A stretch of 64,000 nucleotides of DNA from Dielma sp000508965 (GCA_000508965.1 BAHV02000002.1:62001-126000), one strand, 5' to 3'. Positions 51,848-60,653 are shown, numbered from the stretch's first letter. The notes: generated from the sequence alone by a model not told the origin. Numbers and translations: made by a program.

Positions 51848-52019
51848 TTACATTTATGAAATTATGTTGTATAATGATGTTGACAAAGTTAATAGCTGAT
51901 TATTAATTTGTTAGATATAACAATAGATTCACAGAAAAACCATTTTTCTCTTCCCCTTAATTATAAACATCTAGCGTTATATTATTAACTAAAGAATCAA
52001 TCGAAAGATTGATTTTTTT
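51848..52019 (+). ncRNA. Orphan promoter-terminator unit, candidate small RNA
   Basis: TTACAT (51848-51853), 16 bp, TATAAT (51870-51875) starts a unit that ends in a strong terminator: AATCAATC, GAAA loop, GATTGATT (51995-52014), then T through 52019. The roughly 135-nt transcript has no ORF with a Shine-Dalgarno. It may be a small RNA or a remnant leader (the divIC position). The rest to 52150 shows nothing recognisable. Confidence 0.4.
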
Positions 52020-52154
52020 GTCGGTTGTTCTGGCTCTGGGACAGGACATGTGAATCAGCATGCAAAAACTGAGTATTACTGGCAGCGAGGATGCAAATAA
52101 TTTCTTTCAGCGATACCCTGTCAGATCAATAATATTTAACTAAAATAGATACAA

Positions 52155-52209
52155 TTTCCTAATGCTAGGAAATTGCAGTTAAGCGTTTTCAGCTTGTTTC
52201 GTTTATAAT
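52155..52209 (+). promoter_or_regulatory. Operator copy 1 (TTTCCTA-N4-TAGGAAA) and -10 box of the RDD gene
   Basis: TTTCCTAATGCTAGGAAA (52155-52172) is a perfect 7-4-7 palindrome. TATAAT at 52204-52209 lies 40.5 bp from the palindrome centre; nothing near the expected -35 matches TTGACA. The arrangement suggests an activator site around -52. Confidence 0.75.
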
Positions 52210-52234
52210 AGAAGCATAAGCTGGAGGATGTACT

Positions 52235-52852
52235 ATGGCAAAGAAAAAAATGGTTGTAAAGAATAATTCAAGCCGGGGCGGCTATTTTATAAGAAGAGTA
52301 TTGGCATTTGGTATTGATTGGTATTTATCCGGGGTACTGGCTAATATCGCAATCTCACTGTGCTATGGTTTTTTCAACCAAGGACAGATTGAGGTACAGT
52401 ATAATCTTAACGGAATGACAAGCGGTCAAGCATGGATACTGATGGCTGTTCTGTTTCTTATTTTCTTATTCTATTATGTCTGGGTGCCATGCCGTATCTG
52501 GATCGGTCAGACACCTGCCCAGCGAATGCTTCAGATCAAAGTATTCCATGATGATCATAGTGAGGTCACATTTAAAACAATGCTGGTACGTTTTGTGCTT
52601 GGCTGTCTCGTTTTAGAAGGAACCTTCTATTTCTTCACATCAACATTCAAAACATTACTGATTACAAAGTATCTGCCATTTGATACAGGCATGATGGACA
52701 TGCTGCTGAGCGGTCCGGTAGCAGTCATCTGTGTATTATCCTTATTGCTCGCGTTAAGAGATAAGGATCAAAGCCGAATGATTCATGACAGGATTTCACA
52801 CACGCATGTGGAAGATATTTATGTTCCCGGCAAAGTTCAGAAAGCATTATAA
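52235..52852 (+). CDS. RDD-family membrane protein
   Basis: 205 aa. After a basic start, FIRRVLAFGIDWYLSGVLAN contains the Arg-Asp pair of RDD proteins. Three or four membrane segments follow, with IGQTPAQRMLQIKVFHDD typical of the family between them. Its role is unknown. It has its own terminator but shares the palindromic operator with the glycopeptide-type genes downstream, so it probably belongs to the same regulon. Confidence 0.8.
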   Translation: MAKKKMVVKNNSSRGGYFIRRVLAFGIDWYLSGVLANIAISLCYGFFNQGQIEVQYNLNGMTSGQAWILMAVLFLIFLFYYVWVPCRIWIGQTPAQRMLQIKVFHDDHSEVTFKTMLVRFVLGCLVLEGTFYFFTSTFKTLLITKYLPFDTGMMDMLLSGPVAVICVLSLLLALRDKDQSRMIHDRISHTHVEDIYVPGKVQKAL

Positions 52853-52861
52853 GTAATTATC

Positions 52862-52893
52862 AAAGCTGACAAATCGATCAAGTCAGCTTTTTT
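52862..52893 (+). terminator. Terminator after the RDD gene
   Basis: AAAGCTGAC/GTCAGCTTT perfect stem with an 11-nt loop, followed by a T run. Confidence 0.88.
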
Positions 52894-52944
52894 ATTATAT
52901 AAGGAAAAAAGTAAGGAAACCGATTTCCGCAATCAGCTTTACCA

Positions 52945-53000
52945 TTTCCTAATGCACGGAAACAGAATTGATGATAACGCTTCCTTTGCTGAGATATACT
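52945..53000 (+). promoter_or_regulatory. Operator copy 2 and -10 box of the lactose/cellobiose-type PTS operon
   Basis: TTTCCTAATGCACGGAAA (52945-52962; right half with one mismatch) has its centre 41.5 bp upstream of TATACT (52995-53000). No -35 at proper spacing. Slightly upstream (about 52912-52928) AAGGAAACCGATTTCC has the half-sites in the opposite orientation and may be an accessory site. Confidence 0.7.
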
Positions 53001-53027
53001 TGAATCAGCCAAAGGAGGATATGAATT

Positions 53028-53354
53028 ATGCGTAGAGTTTATTTATTCTGTAATGCAGGGATGTCTACTTCATTGTTAGCTAGCAAGATGCAAAAAGTAG
53101 CTGAAGAACACAATTTACCAATTGAAGTAAAAGCATTTCCTGACTCTAAAATGGACAACATTATCGCAGAATTTAATCCGGACTGCATTCTGTTAGGTCC
53201 GCAGGTTAAATATCTGTATGAAAAGGTTGTCGAAAGATATGGGCATTTGGGGCACCCAATTTTTGTCATTGACAGTACAGACTATGGTTCAATGAATGGG
53301 GAACGGGTATTGAAAGCCGCTATCAAAAAAATGAAAGAGAGCGAGGCGAAATAA
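53028..53354 (+). CDS. PTS lactose/cellobiose-family EIIB
   Basis: 108 aa. VYLFCNAGMSTSLLASKMQK carries the phosphorylated Cys (residue 8) in the CxxGMST motif of the ChbB/CelA group. AAAGGAGG is upstream. EIIC follows directly. No EIIA of the Lac type lies in the window, so phosphate must come from an EIIA encoded elsewhere. Confidence 0.93.
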   Translation: MRRVYLFCNAGMSTSLLASKMQKVAEEHNLPIEVKAFPDSKMDNIIAEFNPDCILLGPQVKYLYEKVVERYGHLGHPIFVIDSTDYGSMNGERVLKAAIKKMKESEAK

Positions 53355-54698
53355 ATGTTTGATAAATTAGAAAAATACTTATCACCGGTTGCTGACGCTT
53401 TATCTAAAAACAAAATATTAAGTGCGATTCGTGATGGTTTCTTGATTACAGTACCAATTGTAATCGTAGGTTCAATATTCTTATTAATATCCAATTTCCC
53501 GATCACTGGCTGGTCAGAAATGGTTGCCAGTGTATTTGGTGAAGGCTGGGAAACTTATCTTGACGCAGTTACTTCATCTACCTTTGATGTTGTAGCGCTG
53601 ACAGGTGTCTTATCAATCGGTTATTGTTACGCCCGTGAAAAAGGCGTCGATAAGATTGCCGGCGGTGTAGTTGCACTGACTTGCTTCCTGATTATCACAC
53701 CAAAGACACATATTGCTTATGTAAATGAAGCCGGTAAGGCATTCAGCGGTTTCTCTTTCGGTAATCTTGGTACATCAGGTATGTTCTTATCTATGATTAC
53801 AGCAATTCTTTCTGTGTCAATCTTTGCTTGGGCAATGCGCAAGAAACTGGTTATCAAGCTGCCTGACGGTGTTCCGCCGGCGGTTATGGATTCCTTTGCG
53901 GCATTGATTCCAGCTGCTTTCGCAATGGTTACTTTCTTTCTTGTAAATATTATTTTCACGAATACGGCTTACGGCAGTGCTCATGCGTTCATCTATGAAG
54001 TCTTGCAGGCACCGTTAGTAGGTCTTGGACGTTCCAATCTATTTGAAGTCATTTATCAGTTCTTATCAACTTTATTCTGGTTCTTTGGTATTAATGGACC
54101 AGCGGTTACAAATACCATTTTTGCGCCGATTCATAAAGTACTGACTCAAGAAAACTATGAAGCAGCTAAGGCCGGTATCGCAATGACCAATGTCTTCACT
54201 TCTGCTTTCTCTGATTTCTTCTGTAACTATGGCGGCGGCGGTTCTACCTTAGGTTTAGTTATTCTGATGGCCTTTACTGGTAAATCAAACCGCATTAAAA
54301 CATTAGGAAGACTTTCTCTGCCGGCAGCGATTTTCGGTATCAATGAACCGATCATCTTCGGTCTGCCTATCGTATTAAATCCATTGATGGCGGTGCCGTT
54401 TATCTTCGTACCAGTATTAAATACAATCACGGCTACGATTGCGACATCGATTGGTATCCTGCCGATTACTGCCGGTGTGCAGCTGCCATGGACAACACCC
54501 ATCTTATTCTCAGGCTGGCTGGTTACCGGAAGCTTTGTAGCTTCACTGTTCCAGCTTGCACAATTAGCGATGGATATGGCAATCTACTTCCCATTCCTGA
54601 AAATGCTTGACCGCAAATATTTGGAAGAAGAAGCAATTACAGCGAATGAATCAGATGAACTTGATGATCTTTCATTTGATGATCTCGTTTTAGAGTAA
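53355..54698 (+). CDS. PTS lactose/cellobiose-family EIIC
   Basis: 447 aa with about ten membrane segments. The family start is FDKLEKYLSPVADALSKNKI. WFFGINGPAVTNTIFAPI and IFGINEPIIFGLPIVLNPLM are the conserved loops of the ChbC/CelB type. The IIC of this family chooses the sugar (cellobiose, diacetylchitobiose, lactose or related glycosides); the gene neighbours here favour a GlcNAc-bearing glycoside. The start directly follows the EIIB stop. Confidence 0.93.
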   Translation: MFDKLEKYLSPVADALSKNKILSAIRDGFLITVPIVIVGSIFLLISNFPITGWSEMVASVFGEGWETYLDAVTSSTFDVVALTGVLSIGYCYAREKGVDKIAGGVVALTCFLIITPKTHIAYVNEAGKAFSGFSFGNLGTSGMFLSMITAILSVSIFAWAMRKKLVIKLPDGVPPAVMDSFAALIPAAFAMVTFFLVNIIFTNTAYGSAHAFIYEVLQAPLVGLGRSNLFEVIYQFLSTLFWFFGINGPAVTNTIFAPIHKVLTQENYEAAKAGIAMTNVFTSAFSDFFCNYGGGGSTLGLVILMAFTGKSNRIKTLGRLSLPAAIFGINEPIIFGLPIVLNPLMAVPFIFVPVLNTITATIATSIGILPITAGVQLPWTTPILFSGWLVTGSFVASLFQLAQLAMDMAIYFPFLKMLDRKYLEEEAITANESDELDDLSFDDLVLE

Positions 54699-54699
54699 T

Positions 54700-55224
54700 A
54701 TGAAAGTCCTATTGATATTTGACTCAGGTCTTGCAGGTGCCGGCGGTAAGAGTAATCCGAATGTTGAGCTTACAGCTAAAAAGGGTATCATCGGTACCGG
54801 TGAGATGATGGAGCCATATTTCAAAAAGATCGGGGCTGAGGTTATCGCAACTCTATATTGCGGAGTTGGCTATTTCAAAGATCATCAGGAAGAAGTAGTG
54901 AAAAAAATGACCGCAATGGCTAAGAAGCTAAACCCTGATTATGTTGTATGCGGACCTGGCTTTAATTTCGAAGAGTATTCACTTATGTGTGCGTTGTGTG
55001 CTAAATCCATACTGGAAAATACCACAATCAAATCATGCGCGATGATGTCAGCGGAAAACTCGACAACCATTGATCAGTACGCGTCATTGATTCCAATTGT
55101 GAAAATGCCTAAAAAGGGTGGTATCGGTTTAAAGGATTCACTTGAGAATTTATGTGAATTAATCGATGCAGAAGTGAATCATCCGGAACACGTAGAAGGA
55201 ATAAAAACTAGAAATTGTTACTAA
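54700..55224 (+). CDS. GrdB-like protein (glycine/betaine reductase component B-related)
   Basis: 174 aa. It resembles only the N-terminal part of GrdB: LLIFDSGLAGAGGKSNPNVE, GTGEMMEPYF, EVIATLYCGVGYFKDH and LNPDYVVCGPGFNFEEYS parallel the GP-FN-G segment. The selenocysteine domain and other Grd components are absent, so true amino-acid reductase activity is unlikely. It is one base after EIIC and closes the PTS transcript before a hairpin terminator. Related stand-alone proteins are annotated beside PTS genes in Firmicutes, but their job is unknown. Confidence 0.65.
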   Translation: MKVLLIFDSGLAGAGGKSNPNVELTAKKGIIGTGEMMEPYFKKIGAEVIATLYCGVGYFKDHQEEVVKKMTAMAKKLNPDYVVCGPGFNFEEYSLMCALCAKSILENTTIKSCAMMSAENSTTIDQYASLIPIVKMPKKGGIGLKDSLENLCELIDAEVNHPEHVEGIKTRNCY

Positions 55225-55228
55225 AATG

Positions 55229-55256
55229 AAAACCAGTCGAGCAACGGCTGGTTTTT
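55229..55256 (+). terminator. Terminator or attenuator between the GrdB-like and peptidase genes
   Basis: AAAACCAGTC pairs with GGCTGGTTTT (one T:G) around a 7-nt loop, ending in T. The peptidase genes downstream have no visible promoter, so partial read-through is likely. Confidence 0.75.
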
Positions 55257-55273
55257 GTAAAGAAAGGACACTA

Positions 55274-56317
55274 ATGAAAAAACAGTATATTGAACGGCTT
55301 GAGGCTTTAGTCAATGCGATGGGTGTGAGCGGTGAGGAACAGGATGTCAGAGCTTTATTAAAAAAGAATTTGATTGCAGATGAATGGGTGAGCGATCGTC
55401 TGGGTTCTCTGTTTGCACTAAAACGCAGCCGAAATCCAAAGGCAAAAACACTGATGCTGGCGGCAAGTCTTGATGAAGAAGGTTTAATGGTCAGTGAGCT
55501 TCTGCCTGACGGAAAATTAAAATTTGTGCCGCTTGAAGCATTGTCACCGGCTAGTCTTTTACATCAGCAGGTTTGCGTATATACAAGAGAGCATCAATGC
55601 TTCACCGGTATCATTGGCTGCGATAAAATCAAATTCATGGAATCAGCAGCGAATCAGATAAAGATGGAAGACTTGATCTTGGATATGGGAACGGGTTATG
55701 AAGAAGCATGCAATACATTTACAATTGGTGATTTAGCATTAATCAAAGGTGATTTCACAATGCTGAATGAACATTGTGCAATGGGGAAGGCATTAAATAA
55801 CCGTTTAATGCTTGAGGTGATGATTGAATTATCGCAAGTGCTGCAGGAGAGTGAGCTTGATTATCATTTAGCGATGGGCGGTATTGCACAGTCGGTAATC
55901 GGCTGGCGGGGCAGTAAGACCGCAACCTATGTGATACAGCCAGATGCGGCTTTGGTATTGACTGGTTTTGATACCGCCAACTCACAGCCGGCTGCCAAAC
56001 GCGGTAAAGGTGTAACGGTGGGCATTTATGATAAACAGATGCTGCCTGGCAAACGCCTGCTTCATGATTTTGTGGATAAGGTGCAGCCTTGTCAGGAATA
56101 TCTTGGCATCTATGGCAATGATGGTTCATTTATTCATAAGACATTAAAGGGAACGCCAACGCTGTCACTCGGTATTGCCATGAGTCATCTTGGCAGCAAT
56201 CATATCTTGGCCGATCTAAATGATGCGGAATGTTTAAAAAATGAATTAGTAAAATATTTATCAGGCTTAAGCAGTGAGGACATCAAAAGCTTCGGCTATG
56301 GGGTATGCTATGATTGA
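55274..56317 (+). CDS. M42-type peptidase paralogue lacking catalytic residues (putative pseudoenzyme)
   Basis: About 347 aa and colinear with M42 glutamyl/lysine aminopeptidases, but each known active-site feature is changed. The metal-binding AHxDE reads AASLDEEG, the bridging Asp in the DDR/DNR motif is Asn (GKALNNRL), the catalytic Glu pair (QEE) is replaced by GGIAQS, and the usual RYxHS is SHLGSN. The reading frame is intact with normal composition, so it is not a simple pseudogene. The next gene encodes a complete M42 enzyme and overlaps it, so the two may form a mixed TET-like oligomer. ATG 55274 with AAAGGA upstream is chosen over a frame opening at 55226 inside the terminator. Confidence 0.8.
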   Translation: MKKQYIERLEALVNAMGVSGEEQDVRALLKKNLIADEWVSDRLGSLFALKRSRNPKAKTLMLAASLDEEGLMVSELLPDGKLKFVPLEALSPASLLHQQVCVYTREHQCFTGIIGCDKIKFMESAANQIKMEDLILDMGTGYEEACNTFTIGDLALIKGDFTMLNEHCAMGKALNNRLMLEVMIELSQVLQESELDYHLAMGGIAQSVIGWRGSKTATYVIQPDAALVLTGFDTANSQPAAKRGKGVTVGIYDKQMLPGKRLLHDFVDKVQPCQEYLGIYGNDGSFIHKTLKGTPTLSLGIAMSHLGSNHILADLNDAECLKNELVKYLSGLSSEDIKSFGYGVCYD

Positions 56318-57371
56318 TCTGGAAATATTAAAAACATTAAGTGAGGCAGCCGGTATTTCCTCTTGTGAGGAAACGGTATGTTCACAGCTTGAAGCATATA
56401 TGCAGCCGTATGTGGATCGTGTGCTCCATGATGGTCTTGGGTCAGTGATTGGGAGTAAGGGGGATGATGAAACAGGTCCTAAAACCATGCTGGCGACGCA
56501 TGCAGATGAGGTTGGCTTTTTTGTGAAGGATATAGAGGAAAGCGGAACTCTTCGATTGATGCCGGTGGGGAGCTGGTGGACGCATATGCTGCCGGGGCAT
56601 GATTTTAATGTAATCACTCAAGATGGTCAAAAGATTAAAGGTTTTATCGGCAGCCCGGCAACCCATGGCATGCCTTCTGAGCAGCGGGCTAAGACCTTGG
56701 CGATGGAAGCAATCTATCTTGATTTAGGGGTTGCTGACAAGAAAGAAGCTGAAGCGCTGGGAATCAGAATCGGCGATATGGTGGTACCTGATACGAATTT
56801 CAGAGTGATGAATAATCCCAATTATCTGGCCGGCAAGGCTTTTGATAATCGTGCAAGCTGCGCGGTGGGCCTTTATGTGTTGGAAAGATTAAGGGGGAAG
56901 AAACATGTACCGCTGAGTTTCGCCTGTACGGTACAGGAAGAACCGGGACTGCGCGGTGCCCGTACAAGTACCGATCTGATGCATCCGGATCTTGCCTTTG
57001 CGATTGATACAACACTGGCAGGCGATACACCTGCCAATACAAACAGCTGCAAGCTGGGCGGCGGTGTCGTTATCTCGATGCTGGATTCCAATACCGTTTA
57101 TCATCGCGGCTTAATCCGCTATGTAGAAAAGGTATGTAAGGAACAGGGGATTCCTTATCAATATGCGGTATTTAACGGCGGTGGTACGGATTCAGGCAAT
57201 ATTCATAAAAGTTTTGAAGGCATCGTTAATATGACATTATCAATTCCGATTCGTTATATGCATACGAATCAGTCGATCATTCATAAGCAGGATCTTGAGG
57301 CTTGTGTAGATTTATTGACTTATATCTTATGTGCGCTGGATCAGCAGACCTTTGAATCGATCTGCGCTTAG
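56310..57371 (+). CDS. M42-family aminopeptidase
   Basis: About 353 aa. All expected residues are present: ATHADEVGFF (first metal His and Asp), GKAFDNRASCAVG (bridging Asp), TVQEEPGLRGA (catalytic and metal Glu), FAIDTTLAGD (metal Asp) and IPIRYMHTNQS (metal His). M42 enzymes form dodecameric tetrahedral shells that trim peptides in the cytoplasm. ATG 56310 overlaps the end of the degenerate paralogue. Confidence 0.9.
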   Translation: MIDLEILKTLSEAAGISSCEETVCSQLEAYMQPYVDRVLHDGLGSVIGSKGDDETGPKTMLATHADEVGFFVKDIEESGTLRLMPVGSWWTHMLPGHDFNVITQDGQKIKGFIGSPATHGMPSEQRAKTLAMEAIYLDLGVADKKEAEALGIRIGDMVVPDTNFRVMNNPNYLAGKAFDNRASCAVGLYVLERLRGKKHVPLSFACTVQEEPGLRGARTSTDLMHPDLAFAIDTTLAGDTPANTNSCKLGGGVVISMLDSNTVYHRGLIRYVEKVCKEQGIPYQYAVFNGGGTDSGNIHKSFEGIVNMTLSIPIRYMHTNQSIIHKQDLEACVDLLTYILCALDQQTFESICA

Positions 57372-57381
57372 TGAGGAACCT

Positions 57382-58500
57382 ATGGAAAAAGAACAATTGT
57401 TTGCGATGATTGATGAATTAAAGAATCAGATGATTGAAGATATCTGTACAGTGGTACAGATTGATTCACAGCGAAGTGAGGCAAAGCCTGGCATGCCGTT
57501 TGGCGCAGGTGTCAATGAAGCGCTTTTAAAAGCGTTATCAATTGCCGAGCGGGAAGGACTGATTACTAAAAATGTAGATGGCTATATGGGCTACGGACAG
57601 TATGGTGAAGGTGAAAGCTATATCGGCGTCATGGGACATCTTGATGTCGTGGAGATTGGTGATGGCTGGCGCTATCCGGCTTTTTCTGCGACAGTCGCTG
57701 AGAATCGTATCTGGGGACGCGGTGCATTGGATAATAAAGGCCCTTTATTTGCGGCTTTCTATGGCATGCTGGCATTAAAGAAGTTAGGCATTAAACCAAA
57801 CATACCGATTCGTGTGATTTTTGGTACAAATGAAGAAACCGGCATGGCTGACTGCCGTTATTATCTGGAACATGAAAAAGCACCACTAATGGGGTTTACT
57901 CCGGATAATAAATTTCCGGCGATCTATGGTGAACGCGGCCGCGCAGTCGTGCGGATTATTGGCAGTAAAGAGTCAGCGGTTCCCTTTATCAATGAATATT
58001 TCATGAATGCCAAAGCAAACGGTGATCGCCTTGGCATCAATGTCAGTGATCAGCATTTTGGGGAAATGATACTTCGCGGCAAGAATTTGATTCTTGACGA
58101 TGATCAGCTCGGTATTCAATTTGCGCTCAGTTATCCAACGTGCGATATGACTGCCATTATTAATCAGATCCGCAGCAAAGCAGCTGGTATGAAAGTTGAA
58201 CTAATCAGCGACAGCGGTGTTGTCCTCCATGATCCAAACTGCTGGCTGGTTCAGACCATGAGTGAGGCTTATGCGCAAGTTATGGGCAGCACTGTGAAGC
58301 CAACGACAACGACCGGCGGCACTTATGCACATGTTTGTCAGACCATCATTCCTTATGGACCTAGCTTCCCGGGACAAGTGGGGATCGCTCACCAGCCGAA
58401 TGAATGGATTGATATCGATGATTTGGTAACATGCGCCAAAGTATATGCTTGGTCATTGTATAAACTGTCACAAATGGATAAAAATATTAAACCTTGGTAA
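57382..58500 (+). CDS. M20-family dipeptidase (PepV-like)
   Basis: About 372 aa. VMGHLDVVEIGDGW holds the first metal His/Asp, RGALDNKGPLFA the bridging Asp, FGTNEETGMAD the catalytic Glu, FTPDNKFP another ligand and TTTGGTYAH the last His. This is the Sapep/PepV branch (DUF-free, with a long lid). It hydrolyses dipeptides, a fitting last step after the M42 enzymes. GTGAGGA precedes ATG 57382. Slightly shorter than Lactobacillus PepV (about 470 aa). Confidence 0.87.
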   Translation: MEKEQLFAMIDELKNQMIEDICTVVQIDSQRSEAKPGMPFGAGVNEALLKALSIAEREGLITKNVDGYMGYGQYGEGESYIGVMGHLDVVEIGDGWRYPAFSATVAENRIWGRGALDNKGPLFAAFYGMLALKKLGIKPNIPIRVIFGTNEETGMADCRYYLEHEKAPLMGFTPDNKFPAIYGERGRAVVRIIGSKESAVPFINEYFMNAKANGDRLGINVSDQHFGEMILRGKNLILDDDQLGIQFALSYPTCDMTAIINQIRSKAAGMKVELISDSGVVLHDPNCWLVQTMSEAYAQVMGSTVKPTTTTGGTYAHVCQTIIPYGPSFPGQVGIAHQPNEWIDIDDLVTCAKVYAWSLYKLSQMDKNIKPW

Positions 58501-58509
58501 TCATGAACA

Positions 58510-58536
58510 AACTGAATCTTCAGATTCAGTTTTTTA
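58510..58536 (+). terminator. Terminator of the peptidase genes
   Basis: AACTGAATC/GATTCAGTT perfect stem with a TTCA loop and a T run. The stretch 58537-58728 contains a start-stop octapeptide frame at about 58635 with AAGGGAAGG upstream but no other gene signal. Confidence 0.9.
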
Positions 58537-58728
58537 ATGCTTAGATATAAGCAAGTCTTTAGTATAAGCATCGGCAGCTTAACGGAATCGTGATACACTG
58601 ACATTGTTAAACAACGTAAAGGGAAGGGCTCAGTATGCTGTTTATACCGATGATCCTTTAGATATTCTTCCCTTATTAATGAAATCAGAAAATAGGCATA
58701 AGCGCATGTGTTTTTTTATAATAAAAGC

Positions 58729-58744
58729 CAGCGCCTAGGCGCTG
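58729..58744 (-). terminator. Terminator of the PRD/EIIA regulator (minus strand)
   Basis: CAGCGCCTAGGCGCTG is a perfect 16-bp palindrome immediately after the regulator's stop; on the minus strand it is followed by GCTTTTATT. Confidence 0.75.
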
Positions 58745-58745
58745 A

Positions 58746-60653
58746 CTAATCGAAATATTTAATAAATTCATTATAATTGCTGCATTCCATTAAGCTGGTC
58801 ATTTTATATACATCATTAGAAAGGTTAATCATCCACTCAAAGAACAGCTTCATAGCTACACTTTCTGTATTGCCTGCTGCCAGCAGGAATACAATTTTCA
58901 CATCATAAGGTCCCCAGCGAATTGGCTTGCGTAAAATAACAACCGAGATATTAGCCTGATAAACCGTTGAATCAAGGGCATGCGGTATCGCAAACTGATG
59001 TATAAATGAGGTTGAGGACATACTTTCTCTGGCCATAACTGAATCAAAGAATTGTTCAGATACAGCATTTGAACGAACTAAATCATCACACATGAATCGA
59101 ATTGCTTCTTCTGAGGTTTTAAATTCCATGTCAGTAAAGAAATGCTCCGGTCTGAACATCTGATTTAGACAATCAGCATAAGCTTCCTTTAAATGCTTTT
59201 GTTCCAATGCATTTAATGCCGACAAGATATAAGCCTCATCTTCTCTGGAAAAGAAAATTGAAATCTGAACCGTAGAAATCTCCAATGAATGCTTCAGCGG
59301 TACTGAACAAATAATTAAATCAGGTTTTAATTCGAGAATCTTCGTTTCTTCAAAATAGTTGAAAATACCGATAATATCCATGTATTCAGAAAAAATTCGC
59401 TGCATGCGCAGAATCGGCGCATTTGAAATTGCCTGTGTGGTTGGGAAGATCACAATTGCTTTATATTTGCGCTTTGCATTCTGCCGTTCATAAGCCATAC
59501 CTAAATGCAGGGCTATAAAGCCGATTTCTTCTTCAGATACTTCCAGATCAAGCCGTCTGGATAAATAATTGGCACAAGATACGCCTAATTCAAAAATCAA
59601 AGGATATTTACGTTTAATCTCCTGTAAATAAAGATTATTCGCTACCAGATTCTTGGCGGCTCTTTCAATTAAAGACTGCAGGTGAAGTGTTAAACCGACA
59701 ATCAGACCCTCATCATCAGTAAAATTGATGCCGAAGTTTGTAAGGATGTTTTCAAGCATCTCTTGAGCCAGCATGTTGCATGTGACATTTTCCGGTAAAA
59801 ATTCCTTTAAGGATTCTGAAGAGAAATTCGTGCCTTTTTTACCCATCAGCAAAAATGCCAGCATGACAATTTCACTTTCGACGATCTCTGTCTGATACAG
59901 CGCAGAAATCCGTTCATAGAATTCTTTGGCAATCCGATATTCAATAGAAGTCATAATTTCATCCGTATTGCGCATTGATTCCACATAACGGAAATTGAAA
60001 ATACGGTCAATAGATATTCCCACATGTACAATCAGACTGGGAAATGAGACATCATGAACTTCATAACTGTACTTTTTAAGAATCTTCTCTAACTCCTGTT
60101 TGCATTTTAATAAATCAAAATTTTTATAAATTGAAGCTATTTCATCAATATTTAAGAAGTTCTTCTGCGTCTCTTCAAGCAGCATCTGTTTATATAATTC
60201 ACGGATGGAATGTTCAGGTCCTTCCAGATAAAGGTGGTTGCGGCTTTTGGTAATCTTTAATCCCTCAAAGGTATCAATAAATTCCTTGATATTTTTCAAA
60301 TCATTATCTAAAGCATATTCAGAAATAAAGATTTCATCAAGTAAATCAATGATTGACAGCTTTTGATTCGTCAGGAGTAATTTTTTTAAGATGAATGAAG
60401 AACGCTCCTTAGGTGTCTGCGGAATCAAGGTATCGACAGGCTTCTGATTCTGATGATAATTTTCTACGATCAGCCGATAGCCTTTGCGGATATTTGATTC
60501 AATCAGCGGTAAATCATATTCATGATTCATAGCGTCAATATCGCTGCGTATTGTACGATCAGATACTTTAAGTATCTGGGAGAGTTCTTTGCCGGTGATC
60601 CATGTATTTTGTGATTCAAGCAAACGGAGCAGTTTTTCTTGTCTATCTGTCAT
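58746..60653 (-). CDS. PRD-domain transcriptional activator with EIIA module (LicR/MtlR type)
   Basis: 635 aa. Winged helix first (RLLESQNTWITGKELSQILK, VSDRTIRSDIDAMN), a second HTH region, two PRDs (about 180-390; His in LIVHVGISIDRIFN and LTLHLQSLIERA). An EIIB-like segment without the active Cys follows (IVIFPTTQAISNAPI). The C-terminal EIIA of the fructose/mannitol type has the phospho-His in FAIPHALD (about 575). PTS phosphorylation should control its activity. It is transcribed away from the YitT gene, and two copies of the TTTCCTA-N4-TAGGAAA palindrome lie in the divergent region. It is therefore the best candidate for the activator that binds that motif. Confidence 0.87.
   Translation of the reverse strand: MTDRQEKLLRLLESQNTWITGKELSQILKVSDRTIRSDIDAMNHEYDLPLIESNIRKGYRLIVENYHQNQKPVDTLIPQTPKERSSFILKKLLLTNQKLSIIDLLDEIFISEYALDNDLKNIKEFIDTFEGLKITKSRNHLYLEGPEHSIRELYKQMLLEETQKNFLNIDEIASIYKNFDLLKCKQELEKILKKYSYEVHDVSFPSLIVHVGISIDRIFNFRYVESMRNTDEIMTSIEYRIAKEFYERISALYQTEIVESEIVMLAFLLMGKKGTNFSSESLKEFLPENVTCNMLAQEMLENILTNFGINFTDDEGLIVGLTLHLQSLIERAAKNLVANNLYLQEIKRKYPLIFELGVSCANYLSRRLDLEVSEEEIGFIALHLGMAYERQNAKRKYKAIVIFPTTQAISNAPILRMQRIFSEYMDIIGIFNYFEETKILELKPDLIICSVPLKHSLEISTVQISIFFSREDEAYILSALNALEQKHLKEAYADCLNQMFRPEHFFTDMEFKTSEEAIRFMCDDLVRSNAVSEQFFDSVMARESMSSTSFIHQFAIPHALDSTVYQANISVVILRKPIRWGPYDVKIVFLLAAGNTESVAMKLFFEWMINLSNDVYKMTSLMECSNYNEFIKYFD

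Noticed and set aside
58635..58661. Eight-codon frame MLFIPMIL with AAGGGAAGG upstream
   Set aside because: Too short and without context; no clear promoter. It could be chance in an AT-rich gap.
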